64,000 nt of DNA from Pascua guehoae (Eukaryota > Basidiomycota > Tremellomycetes > Trichosporonales > Trichosporonaceae). A program made the translations under genes and the position numbers. A model generated the notes under the pieces. That model searched no databases, was not told where the DNA came from, and was given only the letters and a program-made list of their open reading frames with translations. Below, one piece after another: positions 47,460 through 57,939 of the stretch. Each line of letters opens with the position of its first letter. The first letter of the stretch is position 1. The stretch is taken from positions 158,514 through 222,513 of the forward strand of contig BCJX01000017.1 of the NCBI GenBank assembly GCA_001600415.1. The letters are read 5' to 3'.

Positions 47460-47848
47460 TCGAGGTCGAGCGCGGCGAGGGCTGCCGGAGGGGAGCCGAT
47501 GGTGGCGGATCGGCGCGTTGAGTGTCGGAAGTAAGTGGTCCGGACTCATAACCTGGTGGCCAATGTTGGGCAGGACAGAAACGGTCCTGGTGCCAAGTAT
47601 AAGGTGGAGGAACAATGTCCAGCGCGGCCGAGGATAGAAGGCCGCGCTGCTGTATCGTTAGTCATAATTAGGGAGTCAGTCTTTTTTCACGGCCTATGCA
47701 CACGGGTTGGACTGTGGAGTGCTGTCATGTCTACGTTCTACACTGGGCCGAGCGTCTAGCGTCTCTGGTCCCATTCCGTCTGACCCCCTGCGCTCCCCAT
47801 TGCAAACCAACCTCCTCCCCAACCCGTAGGCTGCCTCCTTTACGCCTT
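47460..47848. other. Convergent intergenic region
   Basis: About 390 nt between the 3' ends of the Zn2Cys6 factor (+) and the PLP-homeostasis gene (-). Only 3' UTR-like sequence is seen. Confidence 0.4.
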
Positions 47849-49281
<1,433 letters not shown>

Positions 49282-49740
49282 CCTGATGAGGGGGCGAGTT
49301 GGAGTTAAGAGTGGAGGTGGTGGGATTTGGTTCCGCGGAATGTGGAGATCGGGCGTGGGTCCGAGAGAGGTTGGTGGTGATGGTGGCTATGGCGATGGGG
49401 ACTTTGATTTTGATGGGGTCGAGGACGATGTGATGGTGTCCGAGAGGTCACGGCCAGCACTGAGTAGCCAGTGTCTGGTCCTGACTCCGAGGCGCAAGGT
49501 GTGATGCAAGCTGCTGTAGAGAGTATCGCCGTGTGGTGTGCCTGCTGCCGCTGCCAAGTCGCTTCAATTGCGTCCCGTGGGCGTATCGTCCACTTGTCAT
49601 TGCCTTCACCGTCCAGCCTGTCAGTTTACCTCAAGTTGTACATCTTGTTGAGTCATTCTCATTGTGCAATAGACAATAACCCCTCTCCTTGACCCACCCC
49701 ACACTGCAAACCAAAGCGATCAAGCTGCTACAGACCCGCC
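49282..49740. other. Intergenic region before the DUF3224-like cluster
   Basis: About 460 nt, upstream of the PLP-homeostasis gene and downstream of the first DUF3224-like gene. The plus strand has a gatggtg/gatggcg-rich patch (49375-49440), but no gene is supported. Confidence 0.4.
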
Positions 49741-50682
49741 CTACTCGACGGGCATCTCGACCGTCAAGGTGAACGGCACGGGGTCGTTAAACTTCGAGTC
49801 TGTGACGGTGTATTTGCCGTGTCCGTGGATGCCCTTGAGCTCTCCTCTGTGTGTCAGTGGCGACCAAGACCAGTTACCCGTTCGGACGTCGCGTGGTATT
49901 TTGGAAGCAAGTGTCATCATCTGTCGTTGCGGTCGGGGCTGGGTAGCCCTTACTTGTATCGTGTCTCTTGTATCGCGTCTCTTGTATCGCGGCTCTCGCA
50001 TCGTAACAATCACAGCTCACCCTGTATTCACTCACGTAGCAGTGTCTGGCAGAATGGTCCACTTGGCGTCCAGGCTCGTAGCAGTACACACGCCCTCGGT
50101 ATGCATCGCCACCGCGCCCGAGCGCCCAAACAGCGTGCCGTGGAACACTTGCTGTCCCGCTGTCATGTCAGTTTGGCGTCGTCGAGCATGAACTGACTGT
50201 ACGGCATGGCGTGCGCATCGGGGACATATGACCTGGCAGTGTTAGTGTTCGACGTTGTCGTCGAAGTCGGGGCTGACGCCGCCAGCTTTGTCCTTCCCCC
50301 GTGTATTCCACTACCCTTCCTTCGGCATGGCACTGCAACTCACATGACATAGCTTGCGACACCGACGCCCTTCATGTCCTCGCCATCATACTCGCGCTGG
50401 ACATTCATAAAGACGTGCTTGAGCGGCATCTCGGGCGCGTCGATCGGTTTCGGCGGGTGCATGGTCGGCGCAGTAAAGGTGGACGCGACTGATGTGAGAT
50501 TGTGCACTTGAAGAGCAGAAAGCGGAGAACAGCCCGGCAAGGACAGCCACCGACGAGGAAGGATTACAAAAGCACAACTGCCGCTTACCCGTCTTCAACG
50601 TCGCATTGTGGTGCTTTCCGGCATGAGGCGGGGCACAGTGGTGGTGCATATGGTGCGTGCGGTGCTCGGTGCGGGCTGCCAT
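49741..50682 (-). CDS. DUF3224-like small barrel protein, copy A
   Basis: Five exons are proposed: 50682-50589, 50488-50344, then segments carrying SYVPDAHAMPY, GQQVFHGTLFGRSGAV...AKWTILPDTAT, and finally GELKGIHGHGKYTV to the stop at 49741. The order matches the small DUF3224 family: a strand with TFTAP, a conserved K..F...Y-E-G-x-G-V-A-S-Y-V/L-M unit, F-x-G-T-L-x-G-R-x-G, a W-T-I/V-x-P-x-T-x-T strand, and G-E-L-K-G-x-x-G. DUF3224 proteins are mostly bacterial and resemble allene-oxide-cyclase-type beta barrels; their function is unknown. The N terminus is His-rich (THHMHHHCAPPHAGKHH), which could bind metal. There is no signal peptide. The third exon boundary is the least certain. A 14-bp minisatellite lies in its last intron. 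Confidence 0.72.
49954..49995. repeat. Three tandem 14-bp units in an intron of DUF3224-like copy A
   Basis: The unit ttgtatcgYgtctc occurs three times head to tail (49954-49967, 49968-49981, 49982-49995) with one or two substitutions. Confidence 0.8.
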
Positions 50683-51075
50683 GGTGAGTGTGTTATAAGA
50701 AAGGGTAAGAGGTCGAGAACAGCAGTGCACCTGGACTCTGTACTTGTACTTTGTAGAACGAGTGCAGATGTTGGAGACCCACCGACGTCATCGACACAAA
50801 AGTCTCACACAGTCATCTGACAACTGCTGGTAAATGAGATGTTGACTTCGATTCCATTCCTCGTTCCTGGCCTGCCACACTCGGATGCGTTGATGAGATA
50901 CAACCAGTCCAGTCAGGATGAGTGGACAGGATATCGCAGCCGGGCAGGCGGAACGACAACTATGGACAGTGGTCAACGTGCTGCACAAACTTCATACGAG
51001 AGCCACTGGCCACTACTACATTCGTTGAGCTGGTACACCGATTCTTAGAGTCGTTGGAGATACTTTACAAGCCGC
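50683..51075. other. Intergenic region between DUF3224-like copies A and B
   Basis: About 390 nt carrying the upstream region of copy A and the 3' end region of copy B. No other feature was seen. Confidence 0.4.
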
Positions 51076-51780
51076 TCACGCCGGGGGAAGCTCGACGGTG
51101 AGGCTGCATGTCGTCTCCTTGTCCTTGTGGCTCGGGTCGTTCTCAGCATGGACAGTAGTCTTGTACCCGCCGTGGCCTGTAAGACCCTTGAGCTGGCCGC
51201 TGTTGGTCAGATTGTGATTCCCGATACTCGCTCTCATCCGTTCTTCAGCTCCTCCTGACGTTGGTTACACTGTCCCTGGGGTGACTCTGCACTTGTTCAA
51301 CTACCCTCAATGTCCCACTCACGTCGTAGTCTCAGGCACAATGGTCCAGTCGCACGAAAGCGCGCCATCGCTGTACATGCCGTGGGCATTGCACACGAAC
51401 GACCCCTCACGCCCAAGGAGGGTGCCCACAAAGACCTGCTGCCCAGCTGTTGTTCAGTATTTTGCCAGTTTTTTTTTTCTACAGCTCACTAAACGCCCAC
51501 TCGTCGCCGGGCGCCTGTGTCTTGGTCCTGCCTCGTCAGCTCCAAGTCGCGCACACACTAGCCCAATGTTACACCACTGTACTCACATGAGGTAGGTCGC
51601 CTGCGCGTCGCCCTTCCAGTCTTTGCTGGTGAAGGTGCGCTGCATGCCCGCGACGACGTGCTTGGACGGGAGCTCGAGGGGGGTCTCGATCTCCTTCTCG
51701 GTCCAGTTCTTCCACGTATACGATCCGGTGACTGCGTGAGTGATAGCGAGCGCGGGTGGCGTACCGGTTGTCTTTGCCAT
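51076..51780 (-). CDS. DUF3224-like small barrel protein, copy B
   Basis: It begins MAKTTGTPPALAITHAV and ends TCSLTVELPPA. The same ordered motifs as in copy A are present: GSYTWKNWTEKEIETP, KHVVAGMQRTFTSKDWKGDAQATYLM, then after introns AGQQVFVGTLLGREGSFVC, SCDWTIVPETTT, and GQLKGLTGHGGYK. This predicts a small single-domain cytosolic barrel of roughly 150-160 residues. An upstream in-frame ATG at 51843 would add 21 residues; I prefer 51780 because the conserved part starts soon after. It is tandem with copy A and divergent from copy C, consistent with local gene duplication. Biochemical role unknown. Confidence 0.75.
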
Positions 51781-52397
51781 GTTGGGAGGTAGGCTGGGTT
51801 TGGATGTGAGCGAGGAGCTGGCTGGGGAGGCGATAATATGCATCTCTTCGCGTGCTGCTGTATTAGAGAGGTTATCGGACTCTACGTCAGCCTGATTCAG
51901 CTCCCGTCCTTACAGCTTGATATTATCAACGCTCTCAAAGGTGGTCGACGGGTGTGGACAATAGGGTTGCAATCTCGGCTCCCCTCGGTATCCACCAACA
52001 GGCACATTGAGGAACCGATCAGCATCTTGGCAACACAGCCGAGATATGACACACGATGCGGTCGAGGTCGTCTAACATCCATGCAACTGGTACTCGATGG
52101 CCACCTGAGCCAACAGACACATGACGCAGTGGACGGTGAATCGTCATTTGTGGGCAAAGCAGGTTACTGTGTGGGCTCAAGCCTCGATCTGGCTCTGTTG
52201 CAAAGACAGTCCGCCTCTCCAAAGTTTGCCGCATTCCTCTCGTTGCCTTGTCCCATATTTCCAAGCCGTGTGAAGAAAGGGCGGTCCGCTGAGTCTAGTC
52301 AGCTCGACATCACTCCACTTTCCATTTCACAGCATATAAACTGCTGAATGCTCAACGAACCAGCTCCTTCACTCCTCGTCTTCTTCCAAAGACAATC
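51781..52397. promoter_or_regulatory. Divergent upstream region of DUF3224-like copies B and C
   Basis: About 620 nt shared between two outward-facing paralogues. A TATA-like element serves copy C (see 52333-52340); nothing else was assigned. Confidence 0.45.
52333..52340 (+). promoter_or_regulatory. TATA box of DUF3224-like copy C
   Basis: The bases catataaa lie 58 nt before the ATG at 52398, a normal TATA-to-start distance for a short fungal leader. Confidence 0.55.
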
Positions 52398-53013
52398 ATG
52401 AGCACCACCTGTGAGCGCGATATCCTCACATCGTCTGACACCAGTCACCACAACCTTCAAGTCCACCAACTGGACCGACTCCAAGCTCGCGGACGCGCCA
52501 GCTCTGAGCCACGCCGTCCTCACTGGGACATTCAGTGGCGACCTCGACGGCCCGGGCGTGAGCTCGTACATCCTGTAAGCCACAACCCTACGACATCGCG
52601 TCAATCTGACATTAGTGCGCCTCACCACCAGGGCAACGGGGGCAAGTGTGGCTTTTCCACCTGCACCTTTGGTATGTTTCCCGCCCCATATACCCAGTCA
52701 ACCCCGTGTCTAGGTCGCGGAGCTGGATCAAACTGACACTTACCAGACGGCCAGCACTTTTTCGACGGCACCCTCCTCGGCAAGCGTGGCACGTTTTGCG
52801 CGCGCGAGCGCGGCACCATCACCGACGGGCACCTCGACGGGACGTGGGAGATTATCCCCGACACTACGACGTGGGTACAGCACTGAAGCGACTCAAGCTG
52901 ACGACAGGGGTGAGCTCAAGGGGCTTACGGGGACGGCCTCGTACAGGTCCGACTTTCAGGGCGACGAGGACATGGCTGTGGAGAGTACGTGGACGGTGGT
53001 GATGCCCAAGTAG
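52398..53013 (+). CDS. DUF3224-like small barrel protein, copy C
   Basis: Five exons (52398-52410, 52445-52574, 52632-52671, 52755-52870, 52908-53013) sum exactly to 134 residues. The first exon is just 13 nt. Motifs in order: TFKSTNWTDSKLADAP, HAVLTGTFSGDLDGPGVSSYIL, HFFDGTLLGKRGTF, GTWEIIPDTTTGELKGLTG, and the end TWTVVMPK. Spacing agrees with bacterial DUF3224 proteins of about 130 residues. It is the most compact of the three copies and the cleanest model. There is no signal peptide, membrane span or cofactor motif, and the function is unknown. Confidence 0.8.
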
Positions 53014-54097
53014 TTTGCTGGCGGATAGGGGCAATCATCGCACCGACTAGTACGGATAGCGGCTCGAAAGCGCTGGGTTGGGGTGCGGAGTTCTATCGCG
53101 GCAGTTTATCATGTGACGGGTGCAATGATGGATGAACATGATGATGGTGCAGAACGAACAGGTCAGTTTGTCAGGTATTATCGTCAAGAGACCCTCCACC
53201 ACCATTCAGAGGACGAGCCAGCCCATTATCTCGACCCCGATGCCCAGGGACCAGCGCTTGCGTTCGCTGCCGCCGACGAGGTCACTTTGCTACCGCCCGC
53301 AGGGCACGTGCCGAGCAGGGTGACGAGCTGTGCAGGAACCGATACGGGCGCTACGACCTCGACGACCCCGCCCTCGCGGTTTGCAGTGCGCCCCCTACAT
53401 GCAAGAATTGGCGACCGTCTGCCTGGGCACATCCATACTGCTAGGCTCTGGCAGGCCGAGGAGAGGGCGGGAGAGTAGGTGGCAAGCAACTCGAGGGGGA
53501 TATCAATGGTACGATCGCACGTTTACATGGTATTCGAAGACCACTGCCGACAGTTGTAGAGTTAAAGATGCAGCAGTACCGAGTGTACATGACGAGCCGC
53601 CGCCGGCCAGCTGATGGCACCCGTCGTGGCATTTCAGCAAGGGTACTTTTCGTACCCAGACAGGAGGGCAACAGAACAGTGAACAGCTTTGCCCGGCTCC
53701 CCGGGCTGCCACAGTTTGACTTGTTCTCACTCTTCCCGTCAGCGGTCTGGCTCTGCGTCTCTGGGCTCTGGGCGCTATGCTCTTGCTCTTGGCGGCCGAC
53801 GAGTTGCTTGCAACCGAGCACACTGCGACCACAAGGAACACCAACCAGCCTCACAAGGGTCATTTCTCAATCTCGGAACAAGCACAGCCGCCCTCGTAGC
53901 CCCAACATGGAGTAAATTTCCCGTAGCGACATTGTCTTCCACCCACCCCGGGCGCGGCGCTATGAATCACTCGCACCCAAACCCAAACCCCCACAACCCA
54001 AACCGACCCCGCAACCCGAAGTCATCAACGGCCAACCCACCTCTGTCCCAAACCACGACACCCACCCACGCTGAGCCCGTACGACCTAAAAAGGACT
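53014..54097. other. Intergenic region, DUF3224-like copy C to tRNA-Ser
   Basis: About 1.1 kb. Overlapping open frames exist on both strands, but none has recognisable content or a plausible splice model. The 53980-54060 part is rich in cccaaaccc-type repeats. Confidence 0.4.
54088..54092 (-). terminator. Pol III T5 terminator of the minus-strand tRNA-Ser
   Basis: Five T on the minus strand, five bases beyond the 3' end of the gene. Confidence 0.65.
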
Positions 54098-54193
54098 CGA
54101 CGTTGACATGATTCGAACATGCGCTCCCGAAGGAAGTTGATATAGAACAGTCTCGGTTCTAGTCAACCGCGTTAACCACTCCGCCACAACGCC
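54098..54193 (-). tRNA. tRNA-Ser (anticodon AGA), intron-containing, minus copy
   Basis: The acceptor ggcgttg pairs with caacgtc, with discriminator G. The anticodon stem gttga/tcaac closes the loop ctAGAac. The long variable arm ttccttcgggagc marks a class II tRNA, and the T arm is gcatg-ttcgaat-catgt. The intron is about 15 nt (cgagactgttctata). The mature sequence is identical to the plus-strand copy at 54389. Confidence 0.92.
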
Positions 54194-54388
54194 CTCGTTA
54201 TCCACCCGAGGCGTCGTTGTGGCCGCTGGCGCCGGCCTCGAAAGCTGTCCGAACTCTAGTATTGTGTACGTCTTGATGATCTCCGCTCACTTGGCGTCAA
54301 CTGGCTGGTCTTACATAGCCCGTACGACACACTGCGAGGCACCAACAACGCGCGCGCCCACTCTGCATGCTGGGGGGAACAGTATTGG

Positions 54389-54483
54389 GGCGTTGTGGCG
54401 GAGTGGTTAACGCGGTTGACTAGAACGAAGCAGTTCTACATCAACTTCCTTCGGGAGCGCATGTTCGAATCATGTCAACGTCG
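54389..54483 (+). tRNA. tRNA-Ser (anticodon AGA), intron-containing, plus copy
   Basis: The exons and arms are the same as in the copy at 54098-54193, in opposite orientation about 195 nt away. Here the intron is gaagcagttctaca (14 nt), with a T5 terminator right after the gene. Confidence 0.92.
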
Positions 54484-54490
54484 AGAGCCC

Positions 54491-54495
54491 TTTTT
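54491..54495 (+). terminator. Pol III T5 terminator of the plus-strand tRNA-Ser
   Basis: Five T start eight bases after the discriminator base. Confidence 0.7.
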
Positions 54496-55458
54496 GGGCC
54501 GTGTGAAGGGCCTCGAGGCGGGCAAGAGCGGGGCAAGCGAGGTGGCGGGTTGTGGTCTGGGGAGGGTGGTGGTGTGTGGGTTGGTAGCGCATTGGGGATG
54601 TGGGTTGGGATGAGCGGGCTTGCGGTTGCGCGCAAGTGGTTACGTGTGGTGTGGGGAGCAGGACGCCGAGGGGACTGTAGATTGGGTTGCAGACTACCAG
54701 ACTGGATGTGCAACTAGGTATGATCCGTTGCAGAGTGGTGAGGAAGGGGATGGTAACGAACTGCGCTTGTTGCGATACTGAGAAACGACACTGGTAAGAT
54801 ATTGGGTCGCTGTGGGTTCGGGGCGCTGTTGCCCACAGCGAGGGTGGACCTGGCCTTGATTGTGCACCCATATGTTCAATTTTCTCATCTCTCCTGCGTT
54901 GGTGCCTGCGCTGCGCATGTGCCTCCAACTGCATGGGAGAGTGCGATACGGCCTCAGGCTGTTACTCAAGAATCGACACAGGGATGTACGTTTGGAAAGT
55001 CTGTGCGAATTCCCCCTTGAGCTCTAAGCTCGGGAACAGGCATTGCGCATTGGCGCTCTGTGGATCAATGCAACGGTACGATCAGTCGCTGCACTGTCAC
55101 TTCCTGGTTGTCCGTGTGCAGCCCTTAGCCTCACCATGCACGCACCCAAGCTCAATGTGGCAGTTGCACGACTTCGAGACCAACTGCTTCTTATCGCGCA
55201 TCTCCCGCACACGCATCCGCTCCAGTGACAGTACACTGCCTTTGGCCTGCATCGACTATGTACCTATGTAAGAAGAATGTATGTATTATGCCCGCGCGGG
55301 CCCGTGTGCGCGCGGAGTCTACTCCCAGTCGCGCCCGGGGATTAGTAAGAGGTATCGAGGTGTTGAGGGTTGTCGAGGTGTCGAGGGGTGTCGAAGTGTG
55401 AGTTGTATACTTGTTGCTTGTTCGAGCGTCTATAGTAGTCCATACCGGGAGGGATATC
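54496..55458. other. Intergenic region, tRNA-Ser to chitinase
   Basis: About 960 nt with no supported gene. A gtcgaggtgt-type imperfect repeat lies at about 55355-55400, near the 3' end of the chitinase gene. Confidence 0.4.
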
Positions 55459-57939
55459 TTAAATACCCATACCGGAGCGAACAGCGTCGGTGAGGGGCCA
55501 GCCGCCATTGACAAAGTCGCCGTCCATGGAGAAGACTGAGCATCCGCGAAGACCTGCCTGGGCGGCAAACTGGCCCTTGAGGTTCATGCTCTCCGTGTCG
55601 TCGTAAGTGAGAATCTGGCCCGAGGCCTCCGACTTGAGCCAGGGCGTCGACGAGCACTCGTCCCAGTGGCGCGTGAAGCCGCCCGCGCCGACCCAGTTGC
55701 CACCCTGCTCGACGAGCGCGCCCTGCGACACGACCGTGGCAAAGCCAATCTGGCCGCTCGACGTGCTGCCGTCGTCGCCCTTGAGGGTGACCGAGTTCTG
55801 GCGCTTGTTGGCGGGGATCGGGTAGTTGCGGGCCCGGAAGTCGCGCGTGTAGAGCTTGTCTGCGCTCGATATTTGGAGGTAGCCATAGGCCGGGACACCG
55901 AGTGTGATCTGGTTGGCCGGGAAGCCTGCGGCGACCCACGATGCGACCGCGTCGTAGGCGTTGGCCGTGGGCTGCTGAGAGTCGTTGCAGCCGTTGGATA
56001 ACGGGGCGTTGGGGCCTGGCGTCGAGCTCGAACCCCAAATGTCATAGTTCATGATCAGGATCCAGTCAAGGAGCTTGGCGTACTCGGACACGTCCGAGAG
56101 CGGGTTGCCGTTGGGTCCGTAGAATGGCCACACCTGTGTGGCGGCGGTAATGAGCTTGCCTTCGGGAAGGGCGTCGCGGAGCTCCTTGAGGAAGATGAGC
56201 AGGTTGGCAGAGTCGCTCCCCGAAATTGAGTTGCCGCCCGCACCCGGTGCACCAGGGTACTCCCAGTCAATGTCGACGCCATCAATGCCGTACCGGTCGA
56301 CCGCGTCGACAATGTTGTTGACAAATGTAGAGCGCTTGGAGCTGCTCGCAACCAAGGTGGAAAAGTGGGCCGAGCCGGTCCATCCGCCGACGGAAAGCTT
56401 GACCTTTTTCCCGGCGGCGTGGGCAGAAGTGGCGAGACGCTGGAGGAGATCACCGCTGTTGGTCTGGGTAAATTGCAGAGCGCCCTCCGAGTCTGGCTCG
56501 GCAAAGGCAAAGTCGACAACGTCAAACTTCGACCAGTCGACGGATTCTGGCGGCAGCTTGGTCGCAGACCAGTCGGCATAGTAGCCGTTCATCAGCGTGC
56601 CTGTCACACCGGCCGTGGGCTTGGTGCCAGCCGACGACGACGTGTGTGACGGCGACTCGGATGCAGAGACCGAGGCGATGACCGAAGCGGAAATCGATGC
56701 CGAGGCAGAGGCCCAGTCGTCAGACGCCGACGCCGAAGGCGTTTCCGAGGCAGACGCCGACGAGGTCGACGACATGTATTCGGACGATGAATGGTGGTGC
56801 CCGTGGCGTGTGCTCGACGACGTCGGTTCAGGGGTCCACCAGACGGTCGTCGACGTCGGTTCCGGGGTCCACCAGACAGTCGTGGATGACGACTCGGAGG
56901 TAGGGGCAGAGGGCTCATCAGAGTTCGATGCGGAGGCCGAGGGGTGCGAGGTCGACGACGAAGCGGAAGCCGATGTCGACGACGGCCTCTCCGAAGTCCC
57001 AGACTCCACCCACAAGCCTCCACCAGGGATGCTGTTGAGAGTCTCGGACGTAGAGGCAGATGCCGAGGGCGAGGCCGAAGCCGAGGGCGAATCAGAGGCC
57101 GAAGCCGAAGGCGGCTCAGAGGCCGAAGCCGACGACGATGCAGGAGAATCAGAGGCCGATGCCGACTCCGAAGCAGACGCAGAAGCAGAAGCCGAAGCCG
57201 ACTCGGTCGCAGACGCCGAGGGGGCGTCGGACGAGGGCTCGGCGGGTTGCGTGGACGAAGCGGCGTCCGAGGGCTCTGCCGACGTCGAGGCCGAAGCGGA
57301 TGCCGAAGGTTCAGCCGAGGTTGAAGATGCTCCAGATGGGTCAGCCGAGGCAGACGCCGACTGCGAGGGGTCTACAGAAGCAGACGCCGAAGCCGAAGCC
57401 GACGCTGAGGCCGAAGCCGAAGCCGAGGCACCGGCGTCAGAGGGGGCAGCTGAGCCGCTCGCCGATTCGCTGGGGGCAGAAGCACTAGCGGAAGCACTAG
57501 GCTCGGCGCTGGCGGACGCACTAGCGGAAGCACTGGCGGAGGCGCCAGGCTCGCCGGTCGGGGTCGGGTCGACCCACACCGTCTCGGTCGTGGTAGCGGG
57601 GACGACGACCGTGGTGGTCGTCGTGGGCAGGCGTGCGGGGTCGGCATCTGGGCCCCACGGCCCTACGGCCTTGAACGGGAGCGTCGTGACCTGGGGGTTT
57701 TCGTCGAGGTCGGCGTGGGCGTCGCCGCGGCGGACGGGGAGGTATGCCGCTGCGGTGCGGTGGGCCACATAGTGGTCTCCGCCCATGGGGTCTGCATCTG
57801 CTTTGGGGTTGGCGTCACGGCGGACGGGCTGGGGCCCATTGGCGATGCGGTGGGGCACGTAGTGGTCACCGCCCATGGCGCGGACGCCGGCGCCCAGGAG
57901 CGGGAGGAGGGCGAGCTTGTGCATTGCCGGGATAAACAA
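55459..57939 (-). CDS. Secreted GH18 chitinase with Ser/Ala-rich linker
   Basis: A single long exon, 826 residues from the first ATG (57939), or 821 from the ATG at 57924, which places the signal peptide MHKLALLPLLGAGVRA at the very start. A duplicated motif follows it (GGDHYVPHR and GGDHYVAHR). Then comes a linker of over 300 residues made of Ser, Ala, Glu, Asp, Pro and Thr (about 57560-56640), likely heavily O-mannosylated. The C-terminal GH18 domain has KVKLSVGGWTGS (strand 3) and DGVDIDWEYPG (strand 4; its Glu near 56260 is the acid/base). WILIMNYDIWG, LGVPAYGYLQ and a final GCSVFSMDGDF complete the barrel. It should cleave chitin outside the cell or in the wall, for remodelling or nutrition. 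No chitin-binding module or GPI signal is visible at the C terminus. The absence of introns is unusual for this window. Confidence 0.92.
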   Translation of the reverse strand: MFIPAMHKLALLPLLGAGVRAMGGDHYVPHRIANGPQPVRRDANPKADADPMGGDHYVAHRTAAAYLPVRRGDAHADLDENPQVTTLPFKAVGPWGPDADPARLPTTTTTVVVPATTTETVWVDPTPTGEPGASASASASASASAEPSASASASAPSESASGSAAPSDAGASASASASASASASASASVDPSQSASASADPSGASSTSAEPSASASASTSAEPSDAASSTQPAEPSSDAPSASATESASASASASASESASASDSPASSSASASEPPSASASDSPSASASPSASASTSETLNSIPGGGLWVESGTSERPSSTSASASSSTSHPSASASNSDEPSAPTSESSSTTVWWTPEPTSTTVWWTPEPTSSSTRHGHHHSSSEYMSSTSSASASETPSASASDDWASASASISASVIASVSASESPSHTSSSAGTKPTAGVTGTLMNGYYADWSATKLPPESVDWSKFDVVDFAFAEPDSEGALQFTQTNSGDLLQRLATSAHAAGKKVKLSVGGWTGSAHFSTLVASSSKRSTFVNNIVDAVDRYGIDGVDIDWEYPGAPGAGGNSISGSDSANLLIFLKELRDALPEGKLITAATQVWPFYGPNGNPLSDVSEYAKLLDWILIMNYDIWGSSSTPGPNAPLSNGCNDSQQPTANAYDAVASWVAAGFPANQITLGVPAYGYLQISSADKLYTRDFRARNYPIPANKRQNSVTLKGDDGSTSSGQIGFATVVSQGALVEQGGNWVGAGGFTRHWDECSSTPWLKSEASGQILTYDDTESMNLKGQFAAQAGLRGCSVFSMDGDFVNGGWPLTDAVRSGMGI

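Noticed and set aside
53083..53915. Possible fourth small gene after the DUF3224-like trio
   Set aside because: I searched the frames for the family motifs (GTLxGRxG, WTxxPxTxTGELKG) and found none; the remaining frames are short and overlapping.
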